The notes: generated from the sequence alone by a model not told the origin. A DNA stretch of 64,000 nt from Microbacterium sp. (GCF_017305435.1 NZ_JAFKIP010000004.1:186001-250000); one strand, 5' to 3'; counted from the stretch's first letter, positions 1-10,548 are shown. Translations and numbers: made by a program.

Positions 1-3
1 GGG

Positions 4-618
4 TCAGTCGACGCCACCCTCGCGCAGACCGACGCGCTGTGGGCGCGTGTGCAATCGGCGTCGGCGACGTAGCAGCACCACGACCGCCACGACGAGGCCA
101 AGAAGAAACACGCCGGCGATGACCGGCGCGAGGATCGCCGCGAGGGCGAGCGCCAACGAGGAGACGTCCTCCGCGGTCGACAGCGCCGGTGCCGCGAGGC
201 CCGCCGTCGCCATGTTCGCGACGGGCCGGACCGCGGCCTTCGCGAGGTGGACGAGAAGTGCGATGACGACGCCGACGACGATCGGCACCCAGGTGCCGTC
301 CGCGAAGAGCCGCGAGGGGTCCGTCACCTCCTGAGCCCCCGCGCCGGCGCCGAAGGCGATGCCTCCCGATGCCGGGCGGACGATCGTCTGGATGACGTCG
401 TTGACCGAGTCGACGGCGGGGATCTTGTCGGCGACGATCTCGACGACGAGGAGGGCGCCGATGATCCACAGCGCGACGTCACCGGAGAGCCACGACCATG
501 CCGTCGGCAGCGCGAATCCCGGAAGCAGCCGGTCGAGGAGGCCGAGCGCGAACAGCGGCATCCATGCGTTGAGGCCCGCCGCTGCGGCGAGGCTCGACCC
601 GACGAGGAACTCCAGCAT
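4..618 (-). CDS. DUF4126 family membrane protein
   Basis: 204-residue integral membrane protein. The start is the ATG giving [19 protein letters not shown]; the reverse-strand frame stays open far upstream, but that part is antisense to uvrB. Several hydrophobic segments are visible (around residues 3-25, 45-65, 115-140 and 155-185), and the C-terminus ends in an Arg-rich cytoplasmic-like tail. The general pattern (N-terminal Gly/Ala-rich helix, then a central segment with many Asp/Lys near [13 protein letters not shown]) matches DUF4126 proteins, whose function is unknown. It is divergent from uvrB with an 87-bp gap, so it may share a regulatory region with it. The product family is a moderately confident call; no reaction can be assigned. 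Confidence 0.75.
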   Translation of the reverse strand: MLEFLVGSSLAAAAGLNAWMPLFALGLLDRLLPGFALPTAWSWLSGDVALWIIGALLVVEIVADKIPAVDSVNDVIQTIVRPASGGIAFGAGAGAQEVTDPSRLFADGTWVPIVVGVVIALLVHLAKAAVRPVANMATAGLAAPALSTAEDVSSLALALAAILAPVIAGVFLLGLVVAVVVLLRRRRRLHTRPQRVGLREGGVD

Positions 619-676
619 GCCTCCAGGGTAGGCATCAGGCGCCCCGATCACACGCTCGCGGCGAACGCCGACCCGC

Positions 677-699
677 ATGTCGGAGGCCGCGCCTACGCT
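677..699 (+). promoter_or_regulatory. uvrB promoter, PafBC-like (TGTCGGAG-N8-TACGCT)
   Basis: ATGTCGGAG at 677-685, an 8-nt spacer, then TACGCT at 694-699, six nt before the uvrB ATG. The same arrangement lies before uvrA. It resembles the mycobacterial RecA-independent damage promoter (TTGTCRGTG-N8-TANNNT) in spacing and core sequence. The -10 position implies a leaderless transcript. Confidence 0.6.
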
Positions 700-705
700 G
701 GAAGC

Positions 706-2787
706 ATGCAGACCACGCGATCCGTGCGCCCGTTCGAGGTCGTGAGCGAGTACACGCCGAGCGGCGACCAGCCCCAGGCGATCGCCGACCTCGCGGCGCG
801 CATCAACGCCGGCGAGACCGATGTCGTGCTCCTCGGTGCGACCGGTACGGGCAAGTCCGCGACGACGGCCTGGCTCATCGAGCAGGTGCAGCGGCCGACG
901 CTCGTCCTCGCTCACAACAAGACCCTCGCGGCGCAGCTCGCGAACGAGTTCCGCGACCTCATGCCGAACAATGCCGTCGAGTACTTCGTGAGCTACTACG
1001 ACTACTACCAGCCCGAGGCCTACGTGCCGCAGACGGACACGTTCATCGAGAAGGACTCCTCGATCAACGCCGAGGTCGAGCGGCTGCGGCATTCGACGAC
1101 GAACTCGCTGCTGAGCCGTCGCGATGTCGTCGTGGTCTCGACCGTGTCGTGCATCTACGGCCTCGGCGCGCCGGAGGAGTACCTGCGCGCGATGGTCGCG
1201 CTGCAGGTGGGGGAGCGGTACGACCGCGACGCGCTGATCCGCAAGTTCATCGCGATGCAGTACAACCGCAACGACGTCGACTTCTCCCGCGGCAACTTCC
1301 GCGTTCGCGGCGACACGATCGAGATCATCCCGGTGTACGAGGAGTACGCCGTGCGCATCGAGCTCTTCGGCGACGAGATCGAGGCGCTGTACATGCTGCA
1401 TCCGCTCACGGGCGACATCGTTCAGCGTCTCGACAGCGTGCCCATCTTCCCGGCATCCCACTACGTCGCCGGCACCGACACCGTCCACCGCGCGATCGGG
1501 ACGATCGAGACCGAGCTCGGCGAGCGGCTGAAGGAGTTCGAGGGGCAGGGCAAGCTCCTCGAGGCGCAGCGTCTGCGCATGCGTACGACGTTCGACCTCG
1601 AGATGCTGCAGCAGCTCGGATTCTGCTCCGGCATCGAGAACTACTCACGCCATCTGGACGGACGGTCGCCGGGCGAGCCGCCGCACACGCTGCTCGACTT
1701 CTTCCCCGATGACTTCCTCATGGTCATCGACGAATCGCACGTGACGGTGCCGCAGATCGGCGCGATGTACGAAGGGGATGCCTCGCGCAAGCGCACGCTC
1801 GTCGATCACGGGTTCCGGCTTCCGAGCGCGATGGACAACCGCCCCCTGCGCTTCGACGAGTTCAAACAGCGCATCGGCCAGACCGTGTACCTCTCCGCCA
1901 CGCCCGGCAAGTACGAGATGGGGATCGCGGACGGCGTCGTAGAGCAGATCATCCGCCCCACCGGACTCGTCGACCCCGAGATCATCGTCAAGCCGTCGAA
2001 GGGGCAGATCGACGACCTGCTGGAGGAGATCCGCATCCGCGTCGAGCGGGACGAGCGCGTGCTCGTGACGACGCTCACGAAGAAGATGGCCGAGGAGCTC
2101 ACCGACTTCCTCGGCGAGCACGGCGTGCGGGTGCGCTACCTGCACTCGGATGTCGACACCCTGCGCCGTGTCGAGCTGCTGACGGAACTGCGTCAGGGGG
2201 TCTACGACGTGCTCGTCGGTATCAACCTCCTCCGTGAAGGGCTCGACCTGCCCGAAGTGTCCCTCGTCGCGATCCTCGACGCCGACAAGGAGGGGTTCCT
2301 GCGCAGTGGCACGTCGCTCATCCAGACGATCGGTCGCGCGGCGCGCAACGTGTCGGGCGAGGTCCACATGTACGCCGACAACATGACCGACTCGATGCGC
2401 TCCGCCATCGAGGAGACCGACCGCCGCCGCGAGAAGCAGATCGCGTACAACCTCGAGAACGGCATCGATCCGCAGCCGCTGCGCAAGAAGATCGCCGACA
2501 TCACCGACGCGCTCGCGCGCGAGGCATCCGACACGCAGTCCTTGATGAACGGACGGGCGACGGCCAAGAACAAGTCCGGAAAGGGCAAGTCGCCGACACC
2601 GCAGCTGCGCCGCGAGGGCATCGCCGCGGAGGGGGCGATGCAGCTCGAGGCGACGATCGAAGACCTCACGGCGCAGATGCTCGCCGCAGCCTCAGAGCTC
2701 AAGTTCGAGCTCGCCGGGCGCCTGCGCGATGAGGTCCAGGACCTCAAGAAGGAGCTGCGCGCGATGGAGAGGGCCGGGCACGCCTGA
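706..2787 (+). CDS. uvrB: Excinuclease ABC subunit UvrB
   Basis: 693-residue helicase-like subunit of nucleotide excision repair, which receives the lesion from UvrA and recruits UvrC. Walker A is GATGTGKS at about residues 44-51, followed by the damage-inserting beta-hairpin region [12 protein letters not shown]. The DEAD-like box is IDESH, and the helicase C-terminal motif is [11 protein letters not shown]-terminal UVR domain (about the last 40 residues) is the UvrC contact. Length is normal for the family. The ATG at 706 is chosen because the protein begins there in line with homologues and a -10 hexamer sits six nt upstream; the open frame upstream to 247 has no matching content. The stop overlaps the next start (TGATG), so the downstream VOC gene is probably co-translated. 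Confidence 0.97.
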   Translation: MQTTRSVRPFEVVSEYTPSGDQPQAIADLAARINAGETDVVLLGATGTGKSATTAWLIEQVQRPTLVLAHNKTLAAQLANEFRDLMPNNAVEYFVSYYDYYQPEAYVPQTDTFIEKDSSINAEVERLRHSTTNSLLSRRDVVVVSTVSCIYGLGAPEEYLRAMVALQVGERYDRDALIRKFIAMQYNRNDVDFSRGNFRVRGDTIEIIPVYEEYAVRIELFGDEIEALYMLHPLTGDIVQRLDSVPIFPASHYVAGTDTVHRAIGTIETELGERLKEFEGQGKLLEAQRLRMRTTFDLEMLQQLGFCSGIENYSRHLDGRSPGEPPHTLLDFFPDDFLMVIDESHVTVPQIGAMYEGDASRKRTLVDHGFRLPSAMDNRPLRFDEFKQRIGQTVYLSATPGKYEMGIADGVVEQIIRPTGLVDPEIIVKPSKGQIDDLLEEIRIRVERDERVLVTTLTKKMAEELTDFLGEHGVRVRYLHSDVDTLRRVELLTELRQGVYDVLVGINLLREGLDLPEVSLVAILDADKEGFLRSGTSLIQTIGRAARNVSGEVHMYADNMTDSMRSAIEETDRRREKQIAYNLENGIDPQPLRKKIADITDALAREASDTQSLMNGRATAKNKSGKGKSPTPQLRREGIAAEGAMQLEATIEDLTAQMLAAASELKFELAGRLRDEVQDLKKELRAMERAGHA

Positions 2788-3209
2788 TGGATCAGCGAGT
2801 GAGTCTCGTCACGCTCGGAGTGAACGACCTCGAACGCTCCATCCGTTTCTACCGCGCGCTCGGCTGGGAACCGCACCCTTCGTCGGTCGCGGGAGAGGTC
2901 GCCTTCTACCAGGCCGGTGGTCTCGTCGTCGGGCTGTGGTCGCGCCGTGCGCTGGCGGCGGATTCGGGCACCGTCGACAGCGGCGGCTGGGGAGGCGTGA
3001 CCCTCGCGCACAACGTCGTCTCTCGTGACGAGGTCGATTCCGTGCTGACGGATGCCGAGGCCGCCGGTGCCCGCATCGGGCGCCGCGCAGCGGAGACGGA
3101 TTGGGGTGGCTACTCGGGCATCTTCATCGACCCCGACGGGCACCCGTGGGAGGTGGCCGTGAACCCGGGGTGGACGATCGACGAGACCGGGCGGACGCTG
3201 CTGCGCTGA
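2787..3209 (+). CDS. VOC/glyoxalase-fold protein
   Basis: 140-residue protein of the vicinal oxygen chelate superfamily, which covers glyoxalases, bleomycin-type resistance proteins and dioxygenases. The opening VSLVTLGVNDLERSIRFYRA and the closing FIDPDGHPWEVAVNP are the classic paired beta-alpha-beta-beta-beta modules with a C-terminal Glu metal-ligand position. The substrate cannot be predicted. It overlaps the uvrB stop by one base (TGATG), so it is very likely the second gene of a uvrB operon. Whether it acts in DNA-damage or aldehyde tolerance is only a guess from that coupling. Confidence 0.85.
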   Translation: MDQRVSLVTLGVNDLERSIRFYRALGWEPHPSSVAGEVAFYQAGGLVVGLWSRRALAADSGTVDSGGWGGVTLAHNVVSRDEVDSVLTDAEAAGARIGRRAAETDWGGYSGIFIDPDGHPWEVAVNPGWTIDETGRTLLR

Positions 3210-3284
3210 GGCGGTGGCTCGCGCCGCGTTTGGTATCGTCGTGGGGTTGGCAAGACGTCGCCCGAGGGGGCGCGAGAGGCACCT

Positions 3285-4811
3285 GTGACGAACGAATCCC
3301 CGCGGCAGCAGCGCGATGCACGGCCGGAGGCCGACATCTCCCACTCCCTCGCCGAGATCGCTGCGCACGTCGGTGGCGACCTCCGCGTCGATGGGCCCGC
3401 CGCCCATGGCGTCGCGTTGAGCACCGCCGGCGTGCGTACGGGTGACCTCTTCGTCGCGGCCGCCGGCGCGAGCACGCACGGTGCCCGATATGCCGCTGAC
3501 GCGCGGGCTGCCGGTGCGGTCGCGGCGCTCACCGATCCTGCCGGCGCCGAATGGGTCCCCGCGGGCATGCCGCTCATCGTCGTCGACGACCCCCGCGGCC
3601 TCCTGGGTCGCCTCTCCGCCTGGTTCTACGGCCACCCGGCGACCGCGTTGAAGACGATCGGCGTGACCGGTACGCAGGGCAAGACGTCGACGACGTTCCT
3701 CATCGACGCGGCGCTCGGCGAACGCAGCAGCGGTCTGATCGGATCGATGGGATCGAAGATCGACGGCATCCCGGTGCCGACCAAACTGACGACGCCCGAA
3801 GCGCCCGCACTGCACGCGCTGCTCGCGAAGATGCGCGAAGAAGGCGTCACCTGGGTCTCCTCGGAGGTGTCGAGCCAGGCGATCACGATGCGCCGCGTCG
3901 ACGGGCTGGTCTTCGATGTCGCCGTCTTCCTGAACCTCGGCCACGACCACCTCGACTTCCATGGTTCGCAGGAGAACTACCGCGCGGCCAAGCGCGAGCT
4001 CCTCACGCCCGCGATGTCGCGGCTCGCGCTCGTCAACATCGACGATCAGGCCGGCCGCCGCTTCCACGACGATCCCGAGCTGCGCACGGAGTCGTTCTCG
4101 ATCACCGGTCGCGACGCCGACTGGCGGGCGATCGACATCGAGCTCGGACCCGACGGCTCGGCGTTCACCGTCGTCGGTCCGGAGGGCCAGTCCGCGCGCT
4201 TCACGACGCCCATCATCGGCACGTTCACGGTGAGCAACATCCTCGCCGCCGTCGCGGCGCTCGACCGCGTCGGATACCCGCTGGAGCGCTCGGTCGCGGG
4301 TCTGGCGGACTTCACCGGGCCCGAGGGGCGCGTGCAGTTCGTGCCGGTCGACGCCGACTTCCGCGTCGTCATCGACGCGGGCCACAAGCCGGAGGCGATC
4401 AACGCGCTGCTGTGCGCGCTGCGTCCCGCAACGTCGGGTCGCATCATCACGGTCATCGGCTCCAACGGCAACCGCGACGCGCACAAGCGCCCCTTGATGG
4501 GGCGATTCTCCGCCATGGCATCCGACATCGTCGTCGTCACCGACGACAACCCCGCCGACGAGGACCCGGCGATGATCCGCCGTGCCGTCGTGGCCGGCAC
4601 CCGCGGGTCGAGCGCTCAGGTGTTCGACATCGCGGGGCGGGCGGAGGCGATCCACCACGCCGTCGAGCTGGCGGAGGCCGGCGATCTGCTCGTCATCGTC
4701 GGCAAGGGCGACGAGCGGCACCAGATCACGGCGCACGGCATCGTTCCCCACAGCGACCCCGATGAGGTCGCGTGGGCACTCGAGCGGCGCCGCGACCGTA
4801 CCGCGGACTGA
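3285..4811 (+). CDS. MurE-type UDP-MurNAc-peptide ligase (non-DAP signature)
   Basis: 508-residue Mur ligase with the three usual domains: an N-terminal UDP-binding domain, a central ATPase with P-loop GTQGKTST at about 129-136, and a C-terminal ligase domain. The carbamylated-Lys region is recognisable in FHGSQENYRAAKREL, where MurE proteins usually have a MENY-x-x-AK pattern. The amino-acid specificity motif is DNPA (in TDDNPADEDP). MurE enzymes that add meso-DAP have DNPR, while the Lys-adding staphylococcal type has DNPA, which fits the DAP-free wall of Microbacteriaceae. It starts at GTG 3285 after GCGAGAGGC. It lies outside any division/cell-wall cluster, so it may be a second MurE copy or a MurE-like paralogue. 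The exact amino acid added is unknown. Confidence 0.8.
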   Translation: MTNESPRQQRDARPEADISHSLAEIAAHVGGDLRVDGPAAHGVALSTAGVRTGDLFVAAAGASTHGARYAADARAAGAVAALTDPAGAEWVPAGMPLIVVDDPRGLLGRLSAWFYGHPATALKTIGVTGTQGKTSTTFLIDAALGERSSGLIGSMGSKIDGIPVPTKLTTPEAPALHALLAKMREEGVTWVSSEVSSQAITMRRVDGLVFDVAVFLNLGHDHLDFHGSQENYRAAKRELLTPAMSRLALVNIDDQAGRRFHDDPELRTESFSITGRDADWRAIDIELGPDGSAFTVVGPEGQSARFTTPIIGTFTVSNILAAVAALDRVGYPLERSVAGLADFTGPEGRVQFVPVDADFRVVIDAGHKPEAINALLCALRPATSGRIITVIGSNGNRDAHKRPLMGRFSAMASDIVVVTDDNPADEDPAMIRRAVVAGTRGSSAQVFDIAGRAEAIHHAVELAEAGDLLVIVGKGDERHQITAHGIVPHSDPDEVAWALERRRDRTAD

Positions 4812-4827
4812 CCGCCTCGCCCGCTCG

Positions 4828-5064
4828 TCACGGGCAGTGCAGAAGCGGTTTGGGCCCGGAGCGATCCACCGTGTGGCTGGCCATCGCGGCTCCGCAGACC
4901 GGACACGTCCGCTCCGCCGCCGGAGCGACGGGGACGTCGTCGTATGGGCCGACCGAGGCCGGGCCCGCGAAGCGGATGAGCTGGCGATTCAGGTAGGTGT
5001 ACCACCCGCCCGCTTCGCGCACGCGCGTGCGGAGGGACGGGCGCTCAGCGTCACTTCGTGTCAT
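4828..5064 (-). CDS. Small zinc-ribbon-like hypothetical protein
   Basis: 78-residue protein with an N-terminal basic helix-like part (RTRVREAGGWYTYLNRQL), a Pro/Ala linker and a C-terminal CPVCG...HTV...LHC arrangement that could bind one zinc ion. I do not recognise a named family. Its ATG is 36 bp from the divergent ohrR-like start, and the inverted repeat TTAGTGTACTAA lies between the two, just upstream of this start, so it is a plausible target of that regulator. It is convergent with the preceding MurE-type gene, leaving only 16 bp between the stops. Confidence 0.7.
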   Translation of the reverse strand: MTRSDAERPSLRTRVREAGGWYTYLNRQLIRFAGPASVGPYDDVPVAPAAERTCPVCGAAMASHTVDRSGPKPLLHCP

Positions 5065-5069
5065 GATGA

Positions 5070-5081
5070 TTAGTGTACTAA
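5070..5081. promoter_or_regulatory. Putative MarR/OhrR operator
   Basis: Perfect inverted repeat TTAGT-GT-ACTAA in the 36-bp divergent gap between the zinc-ribbon gene and the OhrR-like gene. AT-rich palindromes of this type are typical MarR-family operators. Autoregulation and control of the divergent gene are inferred from position. Confidence 0.5.
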
Positions 5082-5100
5082 CGAATTCTGAAGGGATGCC

Positions 5101-5547
5101 ATGGACGACGCCGATGCCCGCGACGCGCTGCTGAAGCTCGACAATCAACTGTGCTTCGCGCTCGTGACGGCGGCGCGCAACGTCGTGGCGATCTATCGGC
5201 CCATCCTCGAGCCGCTCGGCCTCACACACCCTCAGTACCTCGTGATGCTCGCTCTCTGGGAGCGTGCGCCGCGCCCCCTCGGCGACCTCGCCGAGGAACT
5301 CGCCATGGAGCCCGCCACGCTCTCCCCGCTCGTGAAGCGGCTGAATGCGCGCGGACTCGTCTCCCGCGACCGCAGCGAGAGCGACGAGCGCATCCTCGAG
5401 GTGGGGCTGACACCGGCGGGGTGGGCGCTGCGGACGCGCGCGCTGGATGTTCCGGCTCAGGTGATGGCGTCGACGGGAATGACCGCGGAGCGTGTCGCCG
5501 CCCTGCGCGATGCCCTCGCCCCATTCGCCGGGCGACGCGCTTCCTGA
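5101..5547 (+). CDS. MarR-family regulator, OhrR-like
   Basis: 148-residue winged-helix repressor. The N-terminus LDNQLCFAL carries Cys18 at the position of the peroxide-sensing Cys of OhrR, and LTHPQYLVMLALWE plus the wing region ERILEVGLTPAG are typical of the family. OhrR proteins release DNA when that Cys is oxidised by organic hydroperoxides. No ohr peroxidase gene is adjacent, which is unusual; the only divergent partner is the 78-residue zinc-ribbon protein. The start ATG has AAGGGAT upstream. The OhrR-like sensing role is inferred from the conserved Cys. Confidence 0.85.
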   Translation: MDDADARDALLKLDNQLCFALVTAARNVVAIYRPILEPLGLTHPQYLVMLALWERAPRPLGDLAEELAMEPATLSPLVKRLNARGLVSRDRSESDERILEVGLTPAGWALRTRALDVPAQVMASTGMTAERVAALRDALAPFAGRRAS

Positions 5548-5582
5548 GCTCGGCACGCCTCCCCGCACGACGCACGGACCCC

Positions 5583-5605
5583 GTGTCGGAGGCCCCGCCT
5601 AGACT
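5583..5605 (+). promoter_or_regulatory. uvrA promoter, PafBC-like (TGTCGGAG-N8-TAGACT)
   Basis: GTGTCGGAG at 5583-5591, an 8-nt spacer, then TAGACT at 5600-5605, six nt before the uvrA GTG. It is almost identical to the uvrB promoter region (both read TGTCGGAGGCC then CGCCTA). Damage-responsive, LexA-independent control is inferred by analogy with mycobacterial PafBC promoters. Confidence 0.6.
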
Positions 5606-5611
5606 TGAGCA

Positions 5612-8530
5612 GTGCCTATCGTCCCCGTCGCAGCCTCGAAACTCAGCGTCCGCGGAGCCCGCGTCCACAACCTCAAGAACGTGGATCTGGACATCCCGCG
5701 CGATTCGCTGGTCGTCTTCACCGGTCTCTCCGGATCGGGGAAGTCGTCCCTCGCGTTCGACACCATCTTCGCGGAGGGACAGCGGCGCTACGTCGAGTCG
5801 CTGAGCGCCTACGCGCGCCAGTTCCTCGGCCAGGTCGATCGCCCCGACGTCGACTTCATCGAGGGGCTGAGCCCGGCGGTCTCGATCGACCAGAAGTCGA
5901 CGAACCGCAACCCGCGCTCGACGGTCGGCACGATCACCGAGATCCACGACTACATGCGCCTGCTCTGGGCGCGCATCGGCGTGCCGCACTGCCCGGAATG
6001 CGGTGCGCAGATCCAGCGTCAGACCGTGCAGCAGATCGCCGACCAGCTGATGGAACTGCCCGATCGCACCCGGTACCAGATCGTCGCCCCCGTCGTCACG
6101 CAGAAGAAGGGCGAGTTCGTCGACCTCTTCAAGGAGCTCTCCGCGAAGGGCTATGCGCGCGCGGTCGTCGACGGCGACCTCATCCAGCTCTCCGAGCCTC
6201 CTGTGCTCAAGAAGAGCTACAAGCACGACATCGCGGTCGTCGTCGACCGCCTCGTCGCCGCTCCCGACATCCTGGGGCGCGTCACCGATTCCGTCGAGAC
6301 GGCGCTCGGCCTCGCGGGCGGCATCGTGCAGGTGAACTACGTCGATGAAGAAGGGGATGCCGCGTGGCAGAGCTTCAGCGAGAAGCTCGCCTGTCCGAAC
6401 GGCCACCCGCTGCAGCTCACCGAGATCGAGCCGCGCACGTTCTCCTTCAACGCGCCGTTCGGCGCCTGCCCGGCGTGCTCGGGCCTCGGCACCCGGATGT
6501 CCGTCGATGTCGAGCTCATGTTGGGGGACGAGGACCTCTCGATCAACGAAGGCGTCATCATCCCCTGGACGACGCAGGGCAAGGGCCTCTATCAGTACTA
6601 CGAGCGGCTCCTCGTCGGTCTCGCCGATGACCTCGACTTCTCCCTCGACACGCCGTGGCGCAAGCTCCGCGCCGAGGTGAAGGATGCCGTCCTGCGCGGC
6701 GAGAACTACAAGGTCACGGTGAAGTGGCGGAACCGCTACGGACGCGAGATGCGGTACTCGTCCGGCTTCGAAGGCGTCGTGCCGTACATCGAGCGGCAGT
6801 ACACCCAGGCGGAGACCGACACCCAGCGACAGCGGTGGGCCGAGTACCTGCGCGAGGTGCCGTGCCCCGTGTGCAACGGCGATCGGCTCAAGCCCGAGGT
6901 GCTCGCGGTGCTCGTGCACGGGCGATCGATCGCGGATGCCTCACGGATGAGCCTCGGCGACGCGCAGTCGTACTTCGACGAGCTCGATCTGACCGATCGT
7001 GAGGCGAAGATCGCCGCGGCCGTGCTGCGCGAGATCCGCGCGCGCCTGGACTTCCTCATCCAGGTGGGGCTCAACTACCTGAGCCTCAGCCGCGCTGCGG
7101 GCTCCCTCTCCGGCGGTGAGGCGCAGCGCATCCGTCTCGCCACCCAGATCGGCTCGGGGCTCACGGGCGTGCTCTACGTGCTCGACGAGCCGTCCATCGG
7201 ACTGCACCAGCGCGACAACCGCCGACTCATCGAGACGCTCGTGCACCTGAAGAGCCTCGGCAACACCTTGATCGTCGTCGAGCACGACGAGGAGACCGTG
7301 CACGCGGCGGACTGGATCGTCGACATCGGCCCGCGCGCCGGCGTGCACGGGGGAGAGGTCGTCCACTCCGGGCCGCTCGCGTCGCTGCTCACCGAGGACC
7401 GCTCCCTGACGGGCGCGTACCTCAGCGGACGACGGTCGATCGAGACACCGAAGAAGCGCCGCAAGATCGACAAGAAGCGCATGCTGACGGTCGTCGGCGC
7501 GCGCGAGAACAACCTCAAGAACGTGACCGCGGACTTCCCTCTCGGGGTCCTGACCGCTGTCACCGGCGTCAGCGGCTCGGGCAAGTCGTCGCTCGTCAAC
7601 GGCATCCTCTACGAAGTGCTCGCGACGAAGCTCAACGGTGCGCGCCGCGTCGCGGGCAAGCACACGCGCGTCACGGGCCTGGACAACCTCGACAAGGTCG
7701 TGCACGTCGATCAGGCGCCGATCGGGCGCACGCCGCGCTCGAACCCCGCGACGTACACAGGGGTGTTCGACCGGATCCGGACGCTCTTCAGCGAGACGAG
7801 CGAAGCGAAGGTGCGGGGCTATCAACCCGGTCGGTTCAGCTTCAACGTCAAGGGCGGACGGTGCGAGGCGTGCTCGGGCGACGGCACGATCAAGATCGAG
7901 ATGAACTTCCTTCCTGACGTCTATGTCGACTGCGAGGTGTGCCACGGCAAGCGCTACAACCGCGACACGCTGAGCGTCCACTACAAGGGCAAGAACATCG
8001 CCGAAGTGCTGGAGATGCCGATCTCCGAGGCGGCCGACTTCTTCGAGCCCATCCAGGCGATCCACCGGTACCTCAAGACCCTCGTGGACGTCGGTCTCGG
8101 CTATGTGCGTCTCGGGCAGTCGGCCACGACCCTCTCCGGCGGCGAGGCGCAGCGCGTCAAGCTCGCGACCGAGCTGCAGCGCCGCTCCAACGGGCGGAGC
8201 GTCTACGTGCTCGACGAGCCGACGACGGGCCTCCACTTCGAGGACGTCGCCCGCCTGCTGGAAGTGCTCGGCGGCCTCGTCGACAAGGGCAACACCGTCA
8301 TCGTCATCGAGCACAACCTCGACGTGATCAAGTCGGCCGACTGGATCATCGACCTCGGACCCGAGGGGGGATCGGGCGGCGGCCAGATCGTCGCCACCGG
8401 CACGCCGGAGCAGGTCGCGCGCGTCGCGGAGAGCCACACGGGCGCCTTCCTCGCCGAAGTGCTGGAGGTCGCCGAGGTGCTGGAGTCCGGCTCCGCGGCC
8501 ACTCGGGAGCCCGCCCGCAAGGCCGGCTGA
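5612..8530 (+). CDS. uvrA: Excinuclease ABC subunit UvrA
   Basis: 972-residue damage-recognition ATPase of nucleotide excision repair. It carries two ABC modules with P-loops GLSGSGKSS (about 38-46) and GVSGSGKSS (about 652-660), and two signature sequences ([30 protein letters not shown]). Zinc modules are visible: CPECG near 129, CPACSGLG in the first half, and CEACSGDG with CEVCHGKRY near 751-777. Length is typical. The GTG at 5612 fits the conserved N-terminus ([20 protein letters not shown]) and lies six nt after a -10 hexamer, so the mRNA is probably leaderless. uvrC follows after one base, which indicates a uvrA-uvrC operon. Confidence 0.97.
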   Translation: MPIVPVAASKLSVRGARVHNLKNVDLDIPRDSLVVFTGLSGSGKSSLAFDTIFAEGQRRYVESLSAYARQFLGQVDRPDVDFIEGLSPAVSIDQKSTNRNPRSTVGTITEIHDYMRLLWARIGVPHCPECGAQIQRQTVQQIADQLMELPDRTRYQIVAPVVTQKKGEFVDLFKELSAKGYARAVVDGDLIQLSEPPVLKKSYKHDIAVVVDRLVAAPDILGRVTDSVETALGLAGGIVQVNYVDEEGDAAWQSFSEKLACPNGHPLQLTEIEPRTFSFNAPFGACPACSGLGTRMSVDVELMLGDEDLSINEGVIIPWTTQGKGLYQYYERLLVGLADDLDFSLDTPWRKLRAEVKDAVLRGENYKVTVKWRNRYGREMRYSSGFEGVVPYIERQYTQAETDTQRQRWAEYLREVPCPVCNGDRLKPEVLAVLVHGRSIADASRMSLGDAQSYFDELDLTDREAKIAAAVLREIRARLDFLIQVGLNYLSLSRAAGSLSGGEAQRIRLATQIGSGLTGVLYVLDEPSIGLHQRDNRRLIETLVHLKSLGNTLIVVEHDEETVHAADWIVDIGPRAGVHGGEVVHSGPLASLLTEDRSLTGAYLSGRRSIETPKKRRKIDKKRMLTVVGARENNLKNVTADFPLGVLTAVTGVSGSGKSSLVNGILYEVLATKLNGARRVAGKHTRVTGLDNLDKVVHVDQAPIGRTPRSNPATYTGVFDRIRTLFSETSEAKVRGYQPGRFSFNVKGGRCEACSGDGTIKIEMNFLPDVYVDCEVCHGKRYNRDTLSVHYKGKNIAEVLEMPISEAADFFEPIQAIHRYLKTLVDVGLGYVRLGQSATTLSGGEAQRVKLATELQRRSNGRSVYVLDEPTTGLHFEDVARLLEVLGGLVDKGNTVIVIEHNLDVIKSADWIIDLGPEGGSGGGQIVATGTPEQVARVAESHTGAFLAEVLEVAEVLESGSAATREPARKAG

Positions 8531-8531
8531 C

Positions 8532-10517
8532 ATGGCGAACGCGCTTCCCTACAAGCCGAAGCCGGGGGAGATCCCGACCCAGCCCGGGGTGTATCGCTTC
8601 CGCGACGCCGACGGACGGGTGCTGTACGTCGGCAAGGCGAAGAACCTGCGGGCGCGGCTGTCGAACTATTTCGCCCCGCTGCACACGCTGCACGAGCGCA
8701 CCCGCCGGATGGTGCTGACGGCGGCATCCGTCGAGTGGACGGTCGTGGCGAGCGACGTCGAGTCGCTGCAGCTCGAGTACATGTGGATCCAGGAGTACTC
8801 GCCGCCGTTCAACGTCCGGTACAAGGACGACAAGTCGTACCCGTACATGGCGATCACCCTCGGCGACGAGGCGCCGCGGGTCATCGTGACGCGCAACCGG
8901 AGGATTCCGGGCGCGCGCTACTTCGGCCCGTATCCGAAGATCTGGGCGGTGCACGACACGATCGATCTCATGATCAAGGTGTTCCCGATCCGTACCTGTT
9001 CGGATGCCTCGTACAAGAAGGCCATGGCGACGGGCAGGCCGTGCTTCCCCGGGCAGATCGGGCGCTGCGGCGGTCCCTGCTCGATGAAGGTCACGATCGA
9101 GGAGCACCGCGCGATCGTCGACGACTTCGTGGCCTTCATGGCCGGCGGTGACGCGCGGTTCAGCCGTGAGCTCACGGCGCGGATGCGCGAGGCATCCGCT
9201 GCGATGGACTACGAGGCGGCGGCGCGCTACCGCGACCGACTGCAGGCGATCGACGCCGTGCTCAGCCGCAGCTCGCTCGTCCTCGCCGACGACACCGACG
9301 CCGATCTCTTCGGGATCGCGGAGGACGAGCTGTCCGCCGCCGTCCAGCACTTCGTCGTGCGCGGCGGGCGCGTCCGCGGTGTACGTGCGACGACGATCGA
9401 CAAGGAGCTCGACATCTCCGGCGCCGACCTCGTCGATCAGGTGCTCCAGCGCACGTACGGTGCGGCGAGCCCGAGTGAGATCCCGCGCCAGGTGCTCGTC
9501 CCGACGCTTCCCGACGACGCCCTCGAACTCGAGCAGTGGCTGCAGGAGCGTCGCGGCAAGCGCGTGTCGCTCCAGGTCGCGCAGCGCGGACGCAAGGCCG
9601 ATCTCCTGCGCACCGCGACGATCAACGCGCAGCAGGCGCTCCTCCTGCACAAGACGCGGCGCACCTCCGACTACACGTCCCGTACCAAAGCCCTCACGGA
9701 CCTGCAGCTCGCGCTCGGGATGGACGAAGCGCCGCTGCGCATCGAGTGCTACGACGTGTCGCACCTGTCCGGAACGAACGTCGTGGCATCCATGGTCGTC
9801 TTCGAGGACGGGCTGCCGCGCAAGGACCAGTACCGTTCGTTCAGCGTCCCCGAGACGACCGACGACACCGACTCGCTCTATCAGGTGCTGATGCGCCGCC
9901 TCGCGCACATCGACCGCGACGATGCGGTCACGGAAGCCGAGGCCGCCGCGCGCGCCCTCGGCGAGTCGGATGACGAGGCTCCGGTCGTGACCGAGCGCAA
10001 GCGCCCACGGTTCGCGTACCGTCCGCAGCTGCTCGTCGTCGACGGCGGCGCACCGCAGGTCTCGGCGGCTGCGCGCGCCCTGCAGGACTCCGGCCACACC
10101 GAGATCGCCCTCTGCGGCATCGCGAAGCGGCTCGAGGAGATCTGGCTGCCCGGCGACGAGTACCCCGTCATCCTGCCGCGTACTTCGGAGGCGCTGTACC
10201 TGCTGCAGCGACTGCGCGATGAAGCGCACCGCTTCGCCATCACGCACCAGCGCACGCGGCGCGGGCGCGACATCACGACGGTGCTGGCGGAGGTCCCGGG
10301 GCTCGGAGACGCGCGGATCAAGGCGCTGCTGAAGCACTTCGGGTCCGTCGCGGCACTGAGCCGGGCGAGCGCTGCCGAGATCACCGAGCTGCCCGGGATC
10401 GGCCCCAAGCTCGCCGCCGCGATCGAGGAACGTCTCGCGAAGCGCGCAGCCCCAGGTCGCGCCTCCGCCCCTGCTCGCGCGGCCGGCTTCGACACGGTCG
10501 AGACCGTGAACCGGTGA
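8532..10517 (+). CDS. uvrC: Excinuclease ABC subunit UvrC
   Basis: 661-residue dual-incision nuclease of nucleotide excision repair. Visible domains are an N-terminal GIY-YIG nuclease ([19 protein letters not shown], about residues 16-95), a UVR helical pair for UvrB contact (about 208-243), an RNase H-like second nuclease ([19 protein letters not shown]...), and a C-terminal tandem helix-hairpin-helix ([13 protein letters not shown] and [12 protein letters not shown]). It begins one base after the uvrA stop, so it is almost certainly transcribed from the uvrA promoter. Confidence 0.97.
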   Translation: MANALPYKPKPGEIPTQPGVYRFRDADGRVLYVGKAKNLRARLSNYFAPLHTLHERTRRMVLTAASVEWTVVASDVESLQLEYMWIQEYSPPFNVRYKDDKSYPYMAITLGDEAPRVIVTRNRRIPGARYFGPYPKIWAVHDTIDLMIKVFPIRTCSDASYKKAMATGRPCFPGQIGRCGGPCSMKVTIEEHRAIVDDFVAFMAGGDARFSRELTARMREASAAMDYEAAARYRDRLQAIDAVLSRSSLVLADDTDADLFGIAEDELSAAVQHFVVRGGRVRGVRATTIDKELDISGADLVDQVLQRTYGAASPSEIPRQVLVPTLPDDALELEQWLQERRGKRVSLQVAQRGRKADLLRTATINAQQALLLHKTRRTSDYTSRTKALTDLQLALGMDEAPLRIECYDVSHLSGTNVVASMVVFEDGLPRKDQYRSFSVPETTDDTDSLYQVLMRRLAHIDRDDAVTEAEAAARALGESDDEAPVVTERKRPRFAYRPQLLVVDGGAPQVSAAARALQDSGHTEIALCGIAKRLEEIWLPGDEYPVILPRTSEALYLLQRLRDEAHRFAITHQRTRRGRDITTVLAEVPGLGDARIKALLKHFGSVAALSRASAAEITELPGIGPKLAAAIEERLAKRAAPGRASAPARAAGFDTVETVNR

Positions 10518-10548
10518 GATCGGGCCCCGCCACCGTGCGGCGACTCGC

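Noticed and set aside
247..705. Extension of the uvrB frame upstream to an ATG at 247
   Set aside because: It is antisense to the DUF4126 gene and has an Asp/Arg-rich composition unlike any UvrB; the -10 element fits the ATG at 706.
2202..4751. 849-residue reverse-strand open frame
   Set aside because: It is antisense to uvrB and the MurE-type gene; low-complexity Arg/Asp/Val composition typical of shadow frames in high-GC DNA.
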